64,000 nucleotides of DNA from Pseudomonas kermanshahensis (GCF_014269205.2 NZ_JABWRY020000001.1:1860001-1924000); one strand, 5' to 3'; shown: positions 17,242 through 26,292, numbered from the stretch's first letter. Translations and numbers: made by a program. Notes: generated from the sequence alone by a model not told the origin.

Positions 17242-18405
17242 TCAATCCACCCAGCGCCACAGCGGCTCATCTAACAGCCCAACACCGCGCAGCTGCGTTT
17301 GCCCCTGGATTTTCTCCAGCTCCAGCACATTGCAGCCGTCACAGGCCGACAGCGCCTCGATCAACGGGGCGCTGTGGGATACGACCCAAACTTGGCTACG
17401 ACGCGAAGCGCGAATGATCAACCGCGCTAGCGCAGGAAGCAGGTCAGCATGCAAGCTGGTTTCCGGCTCGTTCAGCACCATCAACGACGGCGGCCGTGGC
17501 GTCAGCAGTGCTGCCATCAACAGCAGATAACGCAGGGTCCCATCCGACAATTCAGCACCCCCCAGCGGGCGCAAAAGCCCGTGCTGATGGAGCTGTACGC
17601 TGAACAGCCCACCCGGCGGTGCATCAATCGCCAGGCGACTCCCGGGAAACGCGTCATCCAGTGCCGCTACGAGGTCCTCAACCTCACCAATCTCGATGAT
17701 AGTCTGCAATGCCGAGGCAAGGTTGCGCCCATCGTGATGCAGAACCGGCGAGCGAGTCCCGAGCTGTGGTTGACGGCAAGGCGCGTCACGGTCGATACGG
17801 AAGTGATCGTAGAACCGCCAGCTGTTGATGAACGCCCGCAGCTCCCCGATCTCGGGTGCCTGGCGTGGCCGGCCTACGATGTTGAAAAAGCTCTCACAGC
17901 TGTCGGCATGTTGATCGAGTACCGTCCAACTGTTTCCCTCCCGGGCACGAACCATCGCGTTTTTACGTTCAACCAGCAAGGACGATGGCCGGTACGCGCC
18001 GGCGGCCCAGATGGCTTCGGTTTTGATCTCGGGGTCGAGCATGAATGCGCTGGGATAGGGCAGGGGAATCGGCAGGCCGAGTGAGATGGCAAAGCCGAAA
18101 TCCTCGGTGGCGAAGCCGAGGCGCAGGCGTTTGGCGTCGCTCGGGTGCTGGCCTTGGATGGGCACTTCACCGCGCTTCATCCGTGCGCTCATCTCAGGCC
18201 CCGCCCACCAGGTCGAATCCAGTCCGCCTTCGCGAGCGAGCGCTTCGATCACGCCGCCCTGGGCGGTTTCGGCGAGCAGGCGCAGGGCTTTGTACAGGTT
18301 GGATTTGCCGCTGCCGTTGGCACCGGTCACCAAGTTGAGTTGGCCCAATGGCAACACAAGGTGGTTGATCGAGCGGTAGTTACCGATGGCGAGGGTGGTG
18401 AGCAT
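17242..18405 (-). CDS. RecF/OLD-like AAA ATPase
   Basis: This 387-aa protein begins with an SMC/RecF-type N-terminus (LTTLAIGNYRSINHL) and Walker A GANGSGKSN (about 33-41). A late segment LMVLNEPETSLHADLLPAL acts as Walker B, followed by an H-loop-like VVSHSAPLIEAL. This is the AAA_21 type of ATPase found alone in many genomes and also in defence modules. No nuclease, TOPRIM domain or partner gene is next to it. Its role is unknown; DNA-end or toxin-linked ATPase functions are only possibilities. Confidence 0.75.
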   Translation of the reverse strand: MLTTLAIGNYRSINHLVLPLGQLNLVTGANGSGKSNLYKALRLLAETAQGGVIEALAREGGLDSTWWAGPEMSARMKRGEVPIQGQHPSDAKRLRLGFATEDFGFAISLGLPIPLPYPSAFMLDPEIKTEAIWAAGAYRPSSLLVERKNAMVRAREGNSWTVLDQHADSCESFFNIVGRPRQAPEIGELRAFINSWRFYDHFRIDRDAPCRQPQLGTRSPVLHHDGRNLASALQTIIEIGEVEDLVAALDDAFPGSRLAIDAPPGGLFSVQLHQHGLLRPLGGAELSDGTLRYLLLMAALLTPRPPSLMVLNEPETSLHADLLPALARLIIRASRRSQVWVVSHSAPLIEALSACDGCNVLELEKIQGQTQLRGVGLLDEPLWRWVD

Positions 18406-18496
18406 GCGGGGCGTCCCAGCTTGAACTGAGTGGCCGATTGTGGCGGAACTGGAGCGGCCTTACTACCGCTCAACGTGGGCCTTTTCTTGAAACGCT

Positions 18497-18546
18497 GGGG
18501 CCGCTATGCGGCCCTTTCGCGGCACAAGGCCGCTCCTACAGGGGGC
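18497..18546. repeat. REP palindrome
   Basis: GGGGCCGCTATGCGGCCC, followed by a segment containing AAGGCCGCTCCTACAGGGG, matches the extragenic palindromes at 60874-60975 in layout. It sits between the ATPase and cupin genes. Confidence 0.65.
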
Positions 18547-18597
18547 GGCGTTGAGCCTGTTACTCTGCCGTAATGCCGCCCCTGAAGCAGCGCCGAC

Positions 18598-18972
18598 TCA
18601 GATCCACACGTCGTTCAAGGCTGTGCGCTCACCCCCTTCATGGCCGGTATTCAGCACGCCGCGTGGCTCGATCATCATCAGTTTCGCTTCGCCCTGGGCC
18701 GCTGTCCTGTGCTCTACCCCACGTGGCACCACATACAGTTCGCCCGGGTTCACATAGACGCAGCCCTCGGGTAGGTCGATGCGTAACGTGCCTTCAAGCA
18801 CAAGAAACGCTTCGTCGGTCTCTGGGTGCGAGTGCCAGATGAATTCACCCTCGATTCGCACGACCTTGAACTGGTAGTCGTTCATTTCGGCGACCACCCT
18901 CGGGCTCCACTGTCGATCGATCAGCGAAGCCTTTTGGGCCAGGTTCACAGGTTGCAAGTTGGCATTGGTCAT
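18598..18972 (-). CDS. cupin-domain protein
   Basis: A 124-aa single-domain cupin. Motif 1 is WHSHPETDEAFLVLEG with metal-binding His/His/Glu, and motif 2 is PGELYVVPRGVEHRT. Such proteins are small sensors, isomerases or dioxygenase-like enzymes; no substrate can be assigned. The ATG has GAGGA just upstream. It lies downstream of, and on the same strand as, an AraC-family gene 72 bases away, so the two may work together. Confidence 0.8.
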   Translation of the reverse strand: MTNANLQPVNLAQKASLIDRQWSPRVVAEMNDYQFKVVRIEGEFIWHSHPETDEAFLVLEGTLRIDLPEGCVYVNPGELYVVPRGVEHRTAAQGEAKLMMIEPRGVLNTGHEGGERTALNDVWI

Positions 18973-19044
18973 GACGGATCCTCTGTAGTTGAGGTAGTCA
19001 GCCTATCGAACCCGAAGCGCGCGGCGCTTGTACGATCCTGCAAG

Positions 19045-19869
19045 TCAGCGCGCAGGCCGCAGCCGTTCCAGCCAGCGCAAAGGCGACACGCCATAGCTGC
19101 GGGTGAAGTGCCGGGTCATGTGGCTTTGATCGTGAAAGCCCGCAGCCAGGGCTGCATCAACCAGCGTGAAGCCATCCAGCATCAGCCGCCGAACAGTGTC
19201 CAGGCGCCGCAGCGTGACAAAGCGATAGGGGCTGGTGCCGTAAAGGGCGCGGAAGTCCCGTGACAAGCTCCATTGCTCGCGCCCGCTGGCCTGTTCGAGC
19301 ATTTCCAGGGTGATGCCCAGGTGCAGGTGCTCCATGATGAATGCCCGGGCGCGCTCGGCCGAGCGGTAGTCCAGGCGTTTGCGACCGCGTGGCTTGCCGC
19401 CGACCGCACGCAAGGCCATGGCCAGGTCATAGACGGCGTCCTGCTCTTCCAGTGTTTCCAGGGGGTGGTCCAGTGCCTGCACGAAGGCTTCACTGGCGCG
19501 GTACAGGCGCGGGTCGCTGGACAGCCCGCCAGCAATGAAGGGTAACGGCTCACCGCTGAGCACGTTTTGGATCAGCGCCGGGTCGATGTAGGCCATTCGG
19601 TAGCGAAAGCCCGCCTCCGTGCCGGCCATGCCGTCATGCACTTCATCAGGGTGCAGGACCAGCGTATTACCGGGTACGCCGTGGCACAGTGCCCCCTTGT
19701 AGTGAAAGCTCTGCACGCCGGCGAGGGTGCGGCCGATCGAATAGGTGTCGTGACGATGCGGATCGTAGCCATGGCTACCGAACCATGCTTCGATCCGCTC
19801 TACGCTGCCGGGTTGAGCGCTGCGTATGACCCAGTCAGAGGTGGCTGCGTGGGCTGTTTTACGTTCCAT
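19045..19869 (-). CDS. AraC-family transcriptional regulator
   Basis: A 274-aa regulator with an N-terminal cupin-like sensing domain (GYDPHRHDTYSIGRTLAG...HPDEVHDG) and a C-terminal double helix-turn-helix at about 165-270 (LEMLEQASGREQWSLSRDFRALYGTSPYRF and AALAAGFHDQSHMTRHF). It could control the adjacent cupin gene. The start is supported by AGGAAAG eight bases upstream. Confidence 0.88.
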   Translation of the reverse strand: MERKTAHAATSDWVIRSAQPGSVERIEAWFGSHGYDPHRHDTYSIGRTLAGVQSFHYKGALCHGVPGNTLVLHPDEVHDGMAGTEAGFRYRMAYIDPALIQNVLSGEPLPFIAGGLSSDPRLYRASEAFVQALDHPLETLEEQDAVYDLAMALRAVGGKPRGRKRLDYRSAERARAFIMEHLHLGITLEMLEQASGREQWSLSRDFRALYGTSPYRFVTLRRLDTVRRLMLDGFTLVDAALAAGFHDQSHMTRHFTRSYGVSPLRWLERLRPAR

Positions 19870-20013
19870 GGAGGGGCTTTCCTGCCGGGTTCCGTGCGTG
19901 ACGGTCGCTTGAAAACGGTTGCCTACTGATTAAAGCTGCACTCAGGTCAGAGGCCTGAACCCCTGAGCCAGATTGGGGGTCCTAGCGTACAGAAAACCGA
20001 ACCAAGGAGGGTT

Positions 20014-20730
20014 ATGTCCAACGTGAAATGCACCCAATCGCTTATGCTATTGCTGGCAGCGGCCACGCTCGCCGCCTGCGTCCCCTGGAAGCGCGAGCGC
20101 CCCGCCTACGCAGACCTTTGCCAATCCGAATTTCAATTCAAAGTGCCAGGCCCGCAAGGGGAGACCACCCTCTACCTGGAAACCTACCTCTACGACCACG
20201 CCGCCCACTGGAGCGACCGGCCAATCGAGCAAGTCCTGCACGTCGAGTACCCCGGCGAGAAGTACGCGCGGCGTGAATTCTATGTGCAACTGATCGCCTA
20301 CAACAAAAACCGCCAGCGTCCGTCGTCCAGCTCCACCCGCGGCGAGCCGCCGATCCCGATCCTCTACGACAGCCGCCAGGCCTCTATCACCTTCGAAGAT
20401 GGCTCACGCCTGCAGGCGCGGCCCGAGGTGTACCTGGGCATCGACAAAACCTACGACTATCCGCTCGTTTACCCAACCGCCGCGCGCCCATCGCCCTACG
20501 ACATCAACAGCGACGAAGTACACCGCAACATCCCCAAGATCACCAACAACAAACGCTACGGCTCCGCTTATGTGATTTTCCAGACGGACAAGTTCGATGC
20601 CAATTCCAAGTGGACCATCCACCTGGGCGCGCTGGAGGTTCAAGGCCAGAAGCTGCCGATTCCACCGATCAAACTCTGCTACCAACCTGTGAAGAAATGG
20701 ATCGGTATCGAGCCTTTGATGCGGCCATGA
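20014..20730 (+). CDS. hypothetical lipoprotein
   Basis: A 238-aa product with a lipoprotein signal (residues 1-22, lipobox LAAC at about 19-22) and strong ribosome site AAGGAGG. The mature part has no domain that I recognise. Aromatic and proline residues are frequent, and no obvious catalytic motif is seen. It is probably anchored in the cell envelope. It stands alone between an AraC gene and a cluster of small proteins. Confidence 0.7.
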   Translation: MSNVKCTQSLMLLLAAATLAACVPWKRERPAYADLCQSEFQFKVPGPQGETTLYLETYLYDHAAHWSDRPIEQVLHVEYPGEKYARREFYVQLIAYNKNRQRPSSSSTRGEPPIPILYDSRQASITFEDGSRLQARPEVYLGIDKTYDYPLVYPTAARPSPYDINSDEVHRNIPKITNNKRYGSAYVIFQTDKFDANSKWTIHLGALEVQGQKLPIPPIKLCYQPVKKWIGIEPLMRP

Positions 20731-20843
20731 GGTAATGCGTTTATCGGCATGGAGGGGCAATCCACCGCCGTGGTGCTGCGCCCCTATATTTGAACTGCCC
20801 AACTGCAGGGGTGCCTAAAGAACATCAACCAGAGGGTAGCAAG

Positions 20844-20963
20844 ATGACTGAGCGCAAAGACGACCAGAAGCAACAAAGCCAAGTACCGGCGCATTCCACG
20901 GAAGCGGAAAAGGCCAAGCTTAAGGACAAGAACAAGGATGGAATCCCGCCGGGTGCTGAGTGA
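20844..20963 (+). CDS. small hydrophilic protein, 39 aa
   Basis: The frame runs ATG at 20844 to TGA at 20961-20963 and encodes MTERKDDQKQQSQVP..., ending DGIPPGAE. It is highly charged, lacks cysteine and membrane segments, and is preceded by AGAGGG seven bases upstream. The Lys/Asp-rich tail KLKDKNKDG suggests a disordered protein. The function is unknown. Confidence 0.5.
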   Translation: MTERKDDQKQQSQVPAHSTEAEKAKLKDKNKDGIPPGAE

Positions 20964-21064
20964 GGCTGAGCGGTTCGGTGTCGTCGTGCACACCGGGGCG
21001 AAAACTTAGCTAACCTCACTGGATCTGGTGGGGCATTACGACAAAAACGATCAGGGGTCGGGTG

Positions 21065-21352
21065 ATGAGGCGTGAGATTCTGGTTTTACTACTGGCAGCG
21101 TCCGGCGCAGCCCAGGCGGGCATTCCGCTACTGAATGCGACATGTCCGGGCAACATTGAGGTCCATGCCGACAGGGGCGGTCCGGTTTATATCAATGGCA
21201 AGGAAGGCAAGCTGAAGACCTTCAATGATAACTACTTCGAAGCTAAAGGCAGTGGGGTGACGATTTCGTTGTCCATCAACCCTGACGGCTCGGCGGATGT
21301 CTCGTACACCGGTAAGAACAGAGCCAATGGTGTTTGCCAGGTCAAGGAATAG
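21065..21352 (+). CDS. small secreted protein of unknown function
   Basis: A 95-aa product with a signal peptide (MRREILVLLLAASGAAQA, about 18 residues). The mature part of about 77 residues has two cysteines (TCPGN and GVCQVKE) that could form a disulphide bond. An AGGGG ribosome site precedes the ATG. I do not recognise the family. The next gene begins 35 bases later and may be in the same transcript. Confidence 0.65.
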   Translation: MRREILVLLLAASGAAQAGIPLLNATCPGNIEVHADRGGPVYINGKEGKLKTFNDNYFEAKGSGVTISLSINPDGSADVSYTGKNRANGVCQVKE

Positions 21353-21387
21353 AAATTCCAACCGTTTCACTGAAAAAGGATGTCGCA

Positions 21388-21855
21388 ATGGCCAAGTCAC
21401 ACGCGTTGATTGCCGCAGTCACTTCAGTGGCGCTGTTAGTAGCCTCTGCTGCTTCGTACGCCGATCCGGGTAACGGCAATAGCAAGGGGCATGGACAAGG
21501 CAAGGGTCAGGCGCAGCACTCCCAGGGGCAGGGCAATGCGGGGAGTAAGAAAAACGGCTCGCAGGCTGGTGAGTGGCCGGGTGGTCCATCGATAGACCGG
21601 GGCGATGTCCTCGGCATCTTGAGTGGCCACCGCAGCTATTGGAACCCTGGCGCTGCATTGCCGCCCGGCATTCAGAAGAACCTGGCGCGGGGGAAGCCTC
21701 TGCCGCCGGGCATCGCCAAGAAGCTGGATGGCAGATTGCTGGGGCAACTGCCTCACTATGAGGGTTACGAGTGGATGCAGGCGGGGGTAGATTTGATACT
21801 CGTGGCGGTTGCTACCGGGATTATTTATGAGGTTGTGAACGGGGCGTTTGATTGA
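21388..21855 (+). CDS. CigR-like / RcnB-type periplasmic protein
   Basis: The product has 155 aa from ATG 21388. After a signal peptide (to about residue 25, SYA) comes a low-complexity Gly/Gln/His/Lys segment, then the paired PPGI(Q/A)KxL(A/D)xG motifs seen in Salmonella CigR-like and RcnB-related proteins. The C-terminus has a hydrophobic stretch (GVDLILVAVATGIIYEVV). The role in pseudomonads is unknown. The ribosome site is AAGGA. Confidence 0.7.
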   Translation: MAKSHALIAAVTSVALLVASAASYADPGNGNSKGHGQGKGQAQHSQGQGNAGSKKNGSQAGEWPGGPSIDRGDVLGILSGHRSYWNPGAALPPGIQKNLARGKPLPPGIAKKLDGRLLGQLPHYEGYEWMQAGVDLILVAVATGIIYEVVNGAFD

Positions 21856-22016
21856 GCCGCCCATAAGACGCCACCTGTACCCTTTTCTCTTTCTTTCCCA
21901 TCTCAGGTAGAGCTTGCTATCAGGGAATGGTCGGCGTAGCGCGAGTTTTAAAGTGAGGGCAGCTGAACCGCTGCGATGGGCTTCACGGCATCTCCAGCGC
22001 AAGGTCTAGGTTGATC

Positions 22017-22502
22017 TCACACAAAACGCGATCCGCCTGAAGGGTCAAAGGCTGGAAGCGTTTTCTGCATGACAACCGTCCGCTCCTCCCCATAAAACGC
22101 ATCCCGCACTGTGCAAAACCCCAACCTTGCATAAAACCTTTCCGCCGTAATGGAGGAGGGCACACGCAACACCTCCAGCCCACGCGCAATCGCTTCATCT
22201 TCAATCACTGCCATCAGCTGTTTCCCGACCCCAAGCCCTTGATGCTGGGGTTCGACAAACACACTTCTGACCACATCCCCGTCAAGACTGGCCGTGGCAA
22301 TCACCTCATCCTCAATCAATGCCACAAACACCAACCGCCGAGTCAGCATCTCAAGAATGGCCGCCGTACTGAAAGACGCCTCGATGCGCGAGATAGTCTC
22401 GGCATCATAGTCAGCCGCGTTCGACTGGCGTAAGGCCGCTATCACGACTCGGCTTATAACCCCGGCGTCGTCTGCATTCGCCAAGCGAATAGGGCAACTC
22501 AC
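22017..22502 (-). CDS. GNAT-family N-acetyltransferase
   Basis: About 161 aa. Acetyl-CoA-binding motif A is seen as SVFVEPQHQGLGVGKQLM (QxxGxG/A), followed by the C-terminal FYARLGF segment. The frame is open further upstream, but the best start is GTG 22502. It overlaps the TGA of the preceding gene (GTGA) and has GAGGG about seven bases upstream. The substrate is unknown. It is coupled to a helix-hairpin-helix protein gene. Confidence 0.8.
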   Translation of the reverse strand: MSCPIRLANADDAGVISRVVIAALRQSNAADYDAETISRIEASFSTAAILEMLTRRLVFVALIEDEVIATASLDGDVVRSVFVEPQHQGLGVGKQLMAVIEDEAIARGLEVLRVPSSITAERFYARLGFCTVRDAFYGEERTVVMQKTLPAFDPSGGSRFV

Positions 22503-22759
22503 TCTCGCGCCCTCAATGCACGCGACTGAGTTTCCTTCGCCAACTGAATGGCCGCATTGATCGCAGCACGCGCTTGGGGGCTGTTCTTCCAGCATGTCGA
22601 GCCAACGGCCGCTGATGCCTGGGCCAAAATGTCATCGACATTCGCTTCGCTAAGCATCGCCAGCGAATCAATCCCCATCTGCTCAAGGCGAGCGATAACG
22701 GTTGGCCCTACGCCCTTGAGGGCCAGTAATGCTGTGTGTTCCGTCAGTGGAAATGGCAT
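22499..22759 (-). CDS. small helix-hairpin-helix protein
   Basis: An 86-aa protein with a helix-hairpin-helix pattern (LLALKGVGPTVIARLEQMGIDSLAML), as in DNA-binding modules and radC/polymerase-type domains. It probably contacts nucleic acid without sequence specificity. A GGAG site precedes the ATG, and the stop overlaps the GTG of the acetyltransferase gene. Confidence 0.75.
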   Translation of the reverse strand: MPFPLTEHTALLALKGVGPTVIARLEQMGIDSLAMLSEANVDDILAQASAAVGSTCWKNSPQARAAINAAIQLAKETQSRALRARE

Positions 22760-22823
22760 CCGTAAACTCCTGTTATCGGCAAATGCTGCCGCTGGAGTTT
22801 ACCAACTCGCTGGCCTGCTGGGG

Positions 22824-23819
22824 CTAATCAAGTTTCTCCAGTGCGTTGCTTTGTGGTGTTTCCAGCGGCTGTTTCGATAACCGCTTCGGCCCACTTCTGT
22901 TTGCCACCCCAAACGGCACATGCACCATCGGCAGGTCGCCGGCCGGTGACTGCAGGTGGCTGCGTTGATCATCGAAGAACACGTGGGGTTTGAGAATCGA
23001 CAACACCCGGGGCTTTTCCATCCCGCCTAGGAAGAAGCACTCATCCGGCGACACACCCCAATCCTTCAACGTGGTCACCACCCGCTCGTGCGACGGCGCG
23101 TTGCGCGCGGTCACGATGGCGATGCGCAAGATGCGTTTGTAGTTCGGGTCTTGTGCCAGCTTCTGGTCTTCGAGCGTGCGAATGTGGGAGAGCTTGCGGT
23201 ACAGGTCCGCCAGTGGCCCGGGCTGGTGGGGGATGGCCTTGCGGGCCCGCTCGTGGGCCTGGAAGTCGTCCAGGTTGTCGTTCTGCTTGTACACGCTTTC
23301 CGCTTCGTCATCGGCGATCACGCCGTCAAAGTCGAAGGCCACGCGCAGCTCGGTGTCGATCTCATCGTCGTAAATGCGCGTCGGCAGCACCAGGCCAGCG
23401 GGGTAGCTGGCGTCGATGGCGCGCTGCACGTCGTCTTCGTTGGCGCTGAGAAACAACGAGGCGTTGAAGGCCGGGATGTACTCGTGGGGCGAGCGGCCGG
23501 ACATAAAGGCGGCGCGGGTGATGTCCAGTTGGTAATGGCTGATGGAGCGGAACACGCGCAAGCCCGTTTCGGGCGAGTTGCGCGAGAGCAACACCACTTC
23601 CACGGGAAGTTGGTCGGGGAAGGCCTGGTTGATGCTGAGGAAGCGGCGAATGAACGGGAACGCAACGCCCCTCGGGAAGGGCTCATCCAGGTTTTGCTCT
23701 TGGTGCTGGCGGTAAGCCTCGACGCCGTCGGCCTTGTAGATGTCGTCAGACACGGTGAGGTCGAAAAGTGCACTGGAGGCCACGCCAATGACCAGCTTGT
23801 GTTCGATGGGGTAGGGCAT
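22824..23819 (-). CDS. 5'-nucleotidase (cytosolic NT5C1-type)
   Basis: This 331-aa protein starts at ATG 23819, with AAGGAG eight bases upstream; the upstream frame extension is not coding. It has the pattern of PF06189 nucleotidases: an N-terminal LVIGVASSALFDL and a central HAD-like acidic motif AFDFDGVIADDEAE. The later motifs IVTARNAPSHERV and HVFFDDQRSHL complete the set. It should dephosphorylate nucleoside 5'-monophosphates in the cytoplasm. It is a single gene with no clear operon partner. Confidence 0.85.
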   Translation of the reverse strand: MPYPIEHKLVIGVASSALFDLTVSDDIYKADGVEAYRQHQEQNLDEPFPRGVAFPFIRRFLSINQAFPDQLPVEVVLLSRNSPETGLRVFRSISHYQLDITRAAFMSGRSPHEYIPAFNASLFLSANEDDVQRAIDASYPAGLVLPTRIYDDEIDTELRVAFDFDGVIADDEAESVYKQNDNLDDFQAHERARKAIPHQPGPLADLYRKLSHIRTLEDQKLAQDPNYKRILRIAIVTARNAPSHERVVTTLKDWGVSPDECFFLGGMEKPRVLSILKPHVFFDDQRSHLQSPAGDLPMVHVPFGVANRSGPKRLSKQPLETPQSNALEKLD

Positions 23820-23884
23820 TGAGCGTGCTCCTTGAGGGGTGCAGGTGACGAGTATACGGGTATGCAGGCGGGTGATAGTTAATT

Positions 23885-23929
23885 GGGGCCGCTCCTCGCC
23901 CCTTCGCGGCCAAGCCCGCTCCCACAGGG
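23885..23929. repeat. REP-like element
   Basis: GGGGCCGCTCC...CGCGGCCAAGCCCGCTCCCACAGGG resembles half of the REP pairs at 26293 and 60874. It lies upstream of the nucleotidase gene, in the 368-base gap before the repeat lipoprotein. That gap otherwise contains only a promoter (23967-23994). Confidence 0.55.
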
Positions 23930-23966
23930 AGGCGCATGCTTGCAAACGCGGCACAGATCATTAGCG

Positions 23967-23994
23967 TTGCCATCGTTAGGCTACTATGTATAAT
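23967..23994 (+). promoter_or_regulatory. sigma-70-type promoter
   Basis: TTGCCA (23967-23972), a 16-base spacer and TATAAT (23989-23994). It is oriented toward the repeat-containing lipoprotein gene, leaving a leader of about 190 bases. Confidence 0.55.
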
Positions 23995-24187
23995 CCCGCC
24001 GAAACCCGCATTCCAGAGCGGTTAACCATGGAAAGGCAAGTTTCTTGATGCGTTTCTAGCCGATGCCCTCCAGCGGCACTGCCTGCCATTTTGCGCATTG
24101 CATTAACTCCGTTGCATCCAGGCCATTGCTGGGCGTTGGCGAAGCCATGCCCCGCAACAGGCTGCACGCATTTCAACAAGGATATTC

Positions 24188-25858
24188 ATGAAAAAGCGTT
24201 TCGTTCTCTGTGCCCTGGCCTCCGCCTTGGCAGGTTGCAACTCCGAATACAACTTCGACGAAGTCACCAGCTACACCGGCACTGTCGGGTCGCCGCATGC
24301 GCTGTACCTGGAGCGCAAGTCGGGCGAGCGGTTGAACGGCACCGTGGTGCACAAGGTGGGTGACCGGGTGCTGCAGGCGTTCAAGGTCGAAGACGGCAAA
24401 GTGGTCGGGGAATGGAAGGAGTTCGACCAGGACGGCAAACTGCTGGTTGAAGGTCAGTTGCAGGACGGTGCGTTCGTCGGGCCCAAGAAAACCTGGTGCA
24501 AGGGCGAGTTCGCCGATCACCTGGACAACGTCATCACCCTCGAGGGCGGGCGCCGCAGCGAGCAGCACTACGACTGCGCCACAGGCTTGCAGGTCAGTGA
24601 CAGCACAGAGATCCCGACCGTTGATTTCCGCAAGCGCGCGATCCGTGTCGGCACCCAACGCGAGTGGAAGGTGGTCGATGGCCAACAAAAGCTCACCTTG
24701 CTGGAAACCTTCGCCAGCGATGGTTCCGGCAAGCTCGATGGCCTGGTGGAGCACTATGACTACCAGGGCACACTGAAGGACCGCGCGACCTACAAGGCTG
24801 GCGAGCTCGACGGCGTGCGTGAGACCTGGACGTCGTTCACTGATGGCACGTCGCTGCCGGCCACAAAGGTCGAGTACAGCGCAGGTAAAAAGAACGGCCT
24901 GTACGAGGTGTACTTCATTCGCGGCTGGCCTGCCGGCACGGTGTCCGAAAAGGGCAGCTACAAGGACGACAAGCAGGCTGGTGTGTGGGTCAACTATCAG
25001 CCTGGCTCGGCCCAAGTACGTGATGTTGATAGCCCGCCAGACACCTCGCCCATGGCTATGCGCCTGTGGGACGCCGCCCAGGGCCAGGCGCGTACGTCGG
25101 ACTGGGCAAAAGAGATCAAAGACCTCGACGCCTTCGCCTACCTGCTGAAAAGCGCCGGCATCAATGTCAATCAACGCCTGCATTACGAGAACAAGCCGCT
25201 GATCACCGTGGTCGCCGATAACGCCTATGACTACTTGATCTCGGTAGGCGCAGACCCGATGGGGCGGGATATCAACGGCAACACGCGCCTGATGAACTGC
25301 CTGGCGGGCAGCGACTACAGCTCGTGCAGCTTCGCGCACATGATCACCCTGGCGGGCAAGGAAGACCTGAAGGCGCACAACGTCTACGGCGACACTGCGC
25401 TGTCGGTGTTCTGCCAGCAAGCCGGCAGCCTGCAACGCCGCCGTGGCGCCGGCCAGCAGCCTGAAGCGCTGTTCCAGGCACTGCTCAAGGGCAGCGACGT
25501 CAACGCCAAGGCCTACGGCGGCGAGACGGCCCTGCATGCCTGCATGGCCCAGCGTAACCACAGCTACGCCGACGCGCTGGTCGCGGCGGGCGCTGACCTG
25601 AATGCAGCCGATGTCGATGGCACCACGCCGGTGGCCGCGGCCTTCTTCGACAGCTACAACCTGGCGGCAGCCGGGCAGCGCGTGGGCTGGTCCGAGAATG
25701 TGATCCGCTTCGCTGCCAGCTATCAGGGCAAGTCCGACTTCACCTTCGACACGCCGCTGGCGGCGTTCGGCAAATCGATTCGCCAGCTGGTGCTGGAAAA
25801 CGGCGACACAGCCTCGGCGATGTTGATCGACTCCCTGGTGGGCACCGCCAAGGGTTGA
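24188..25858 (+). CDS. lipoprotein with MORN-like and ankyrin-like repeats
   Basis: A 556-aa lipoprotein with lipobox LAGC (about 14-17). Residues 60-280 contain MORN_2-like repeats, for example GEWKEFDQDGKLLVEGQL and GSYKDDKQAGVWVNY. Residues 320-520 hold ankyrin-like repeats such as YLISVGADPMGRDINGNT, YGGETALHACMAQ and LVAAGADLNAADVDGTT. Both repeat types are binding scaffolds, so this is probably an envelope-anchored interaction protein. No enzyme motif is seen. A second small lipoprotein gene follows 35 bases later, presumably in one operon. The combination of repeats in one lipoprotein is unusual. Confidence 0.75.
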   Translation: MKKRFVLCALASALAGCNSEYNFDEVTSYTGTVGSPHALYLERKSGERLNGTVVHKVGDRVLQAFKVEDGKVVGEWKEFDQDGKLLVEGQLQDGAFVGPKKTWCKGEFADHLDNVITLEGGRRSEQHYDCATGLQVSDSTEIPTVDFRKRAIRVGTQREWKVVDGQQKLTLLETFASDGSGKLDGLVEHYDYQGTLKDRATYKAGELDGVRETWTSFTDGTSLPATKVEYSAGKKNGLYEVYFIRGWPAGTVSEKGSYKDDKQAGVWVNYQPGSAQVRDVDSPPDTSPMAMRLWDAAQGQARTSDWAKEIKDLDAFAYLLKSAGINVNQRLHYENKPLITVVADNAYDYLISVGADPMGRDINGNTRLMNCLAGSDYSSCSFAHMITLAGKEDLKAHNVYGDTALSVFCQQAGSLQRRRGAGQQPEALFQALLKGSDVNAKAYGGETALHACMAQRNHSYADALVAAGADLNAADVDGTTPVAAAFFDSYNLAAAGQRVGWSENVIRFAASYQGKSDFTFDTPLAAFGKSIRQLVLENGDTASAMLIDSLVGTAKG

Positions 25859-25893
25859 TTGTTTCTTTCAGGATTTACAGACAAGGATTACTT

Positions 25894-26223
25894 ATGCGTC
25901 ACTTCAAATACGTGCTGGCAGCACTGCCGTTCTGCGTACTGGCTGGCTGCGGCAACGACGCGCTGGATGGCACCTACGAGGCCACGACCAGCGTGATGGG
26001 CTACAGCGCAGGCAAGCAGACGGTCGAGTTCTCCAGCGACTACATCATTGCCGCAGGCAACAAGATCAAGGTCGACGAGTGGGAGCGCAAGGACGACGTG
26101 GTGGTAGCCCGTGATGCCAACGGTGTCGCGCTGATCAACGTCCGCGTGCTGGACGGCGGCAAGCGCCTCGAGTCGATTGGTGGCAACAACATGGCCAAGC
26201 AAGTGTTCGTGCGCGTCGACTGA
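25894..26223 (+). CDS. small hypothetical lipoprotein
   Basis: A 109-aa product starting at ATG 25894, preceded by AAGGA; the frame is open further upstream. The signal ends at lipobox LAGC (about 15-18). The mature part is predicted to be beta-rich (LDGTYEATTSVMGYSAGKQ...), with no recognised domain. It is cotranscribed with the MORN/ankyrin lipoprotein, which suggests a shared envelope role. Confidence 0.65.
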   Translation: MRHFKYVLAALPFCVLAGCGNDALDGTYEATTSVMGYSAGKQTVEFSSDYIIAAGNKIKVDEWERKDDVVVARDANGVALINVRVLDGGKRLESIGGNNMAKQVFVRVD

Positions 26224-26292
26224 CCCTACCGGGCCGCTCTGCGGCCCATCGCCACTGTTTACGGCAAACGTTTAGCTTTACCGGCCTTCATT

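Noticed and set aside
24173..25561. Minus-strand frame of 462 codons
   Set aside because: It is antisense to the MORN/ankyrin lipoprotein, which has a signal peptide, repeats and a promoter.
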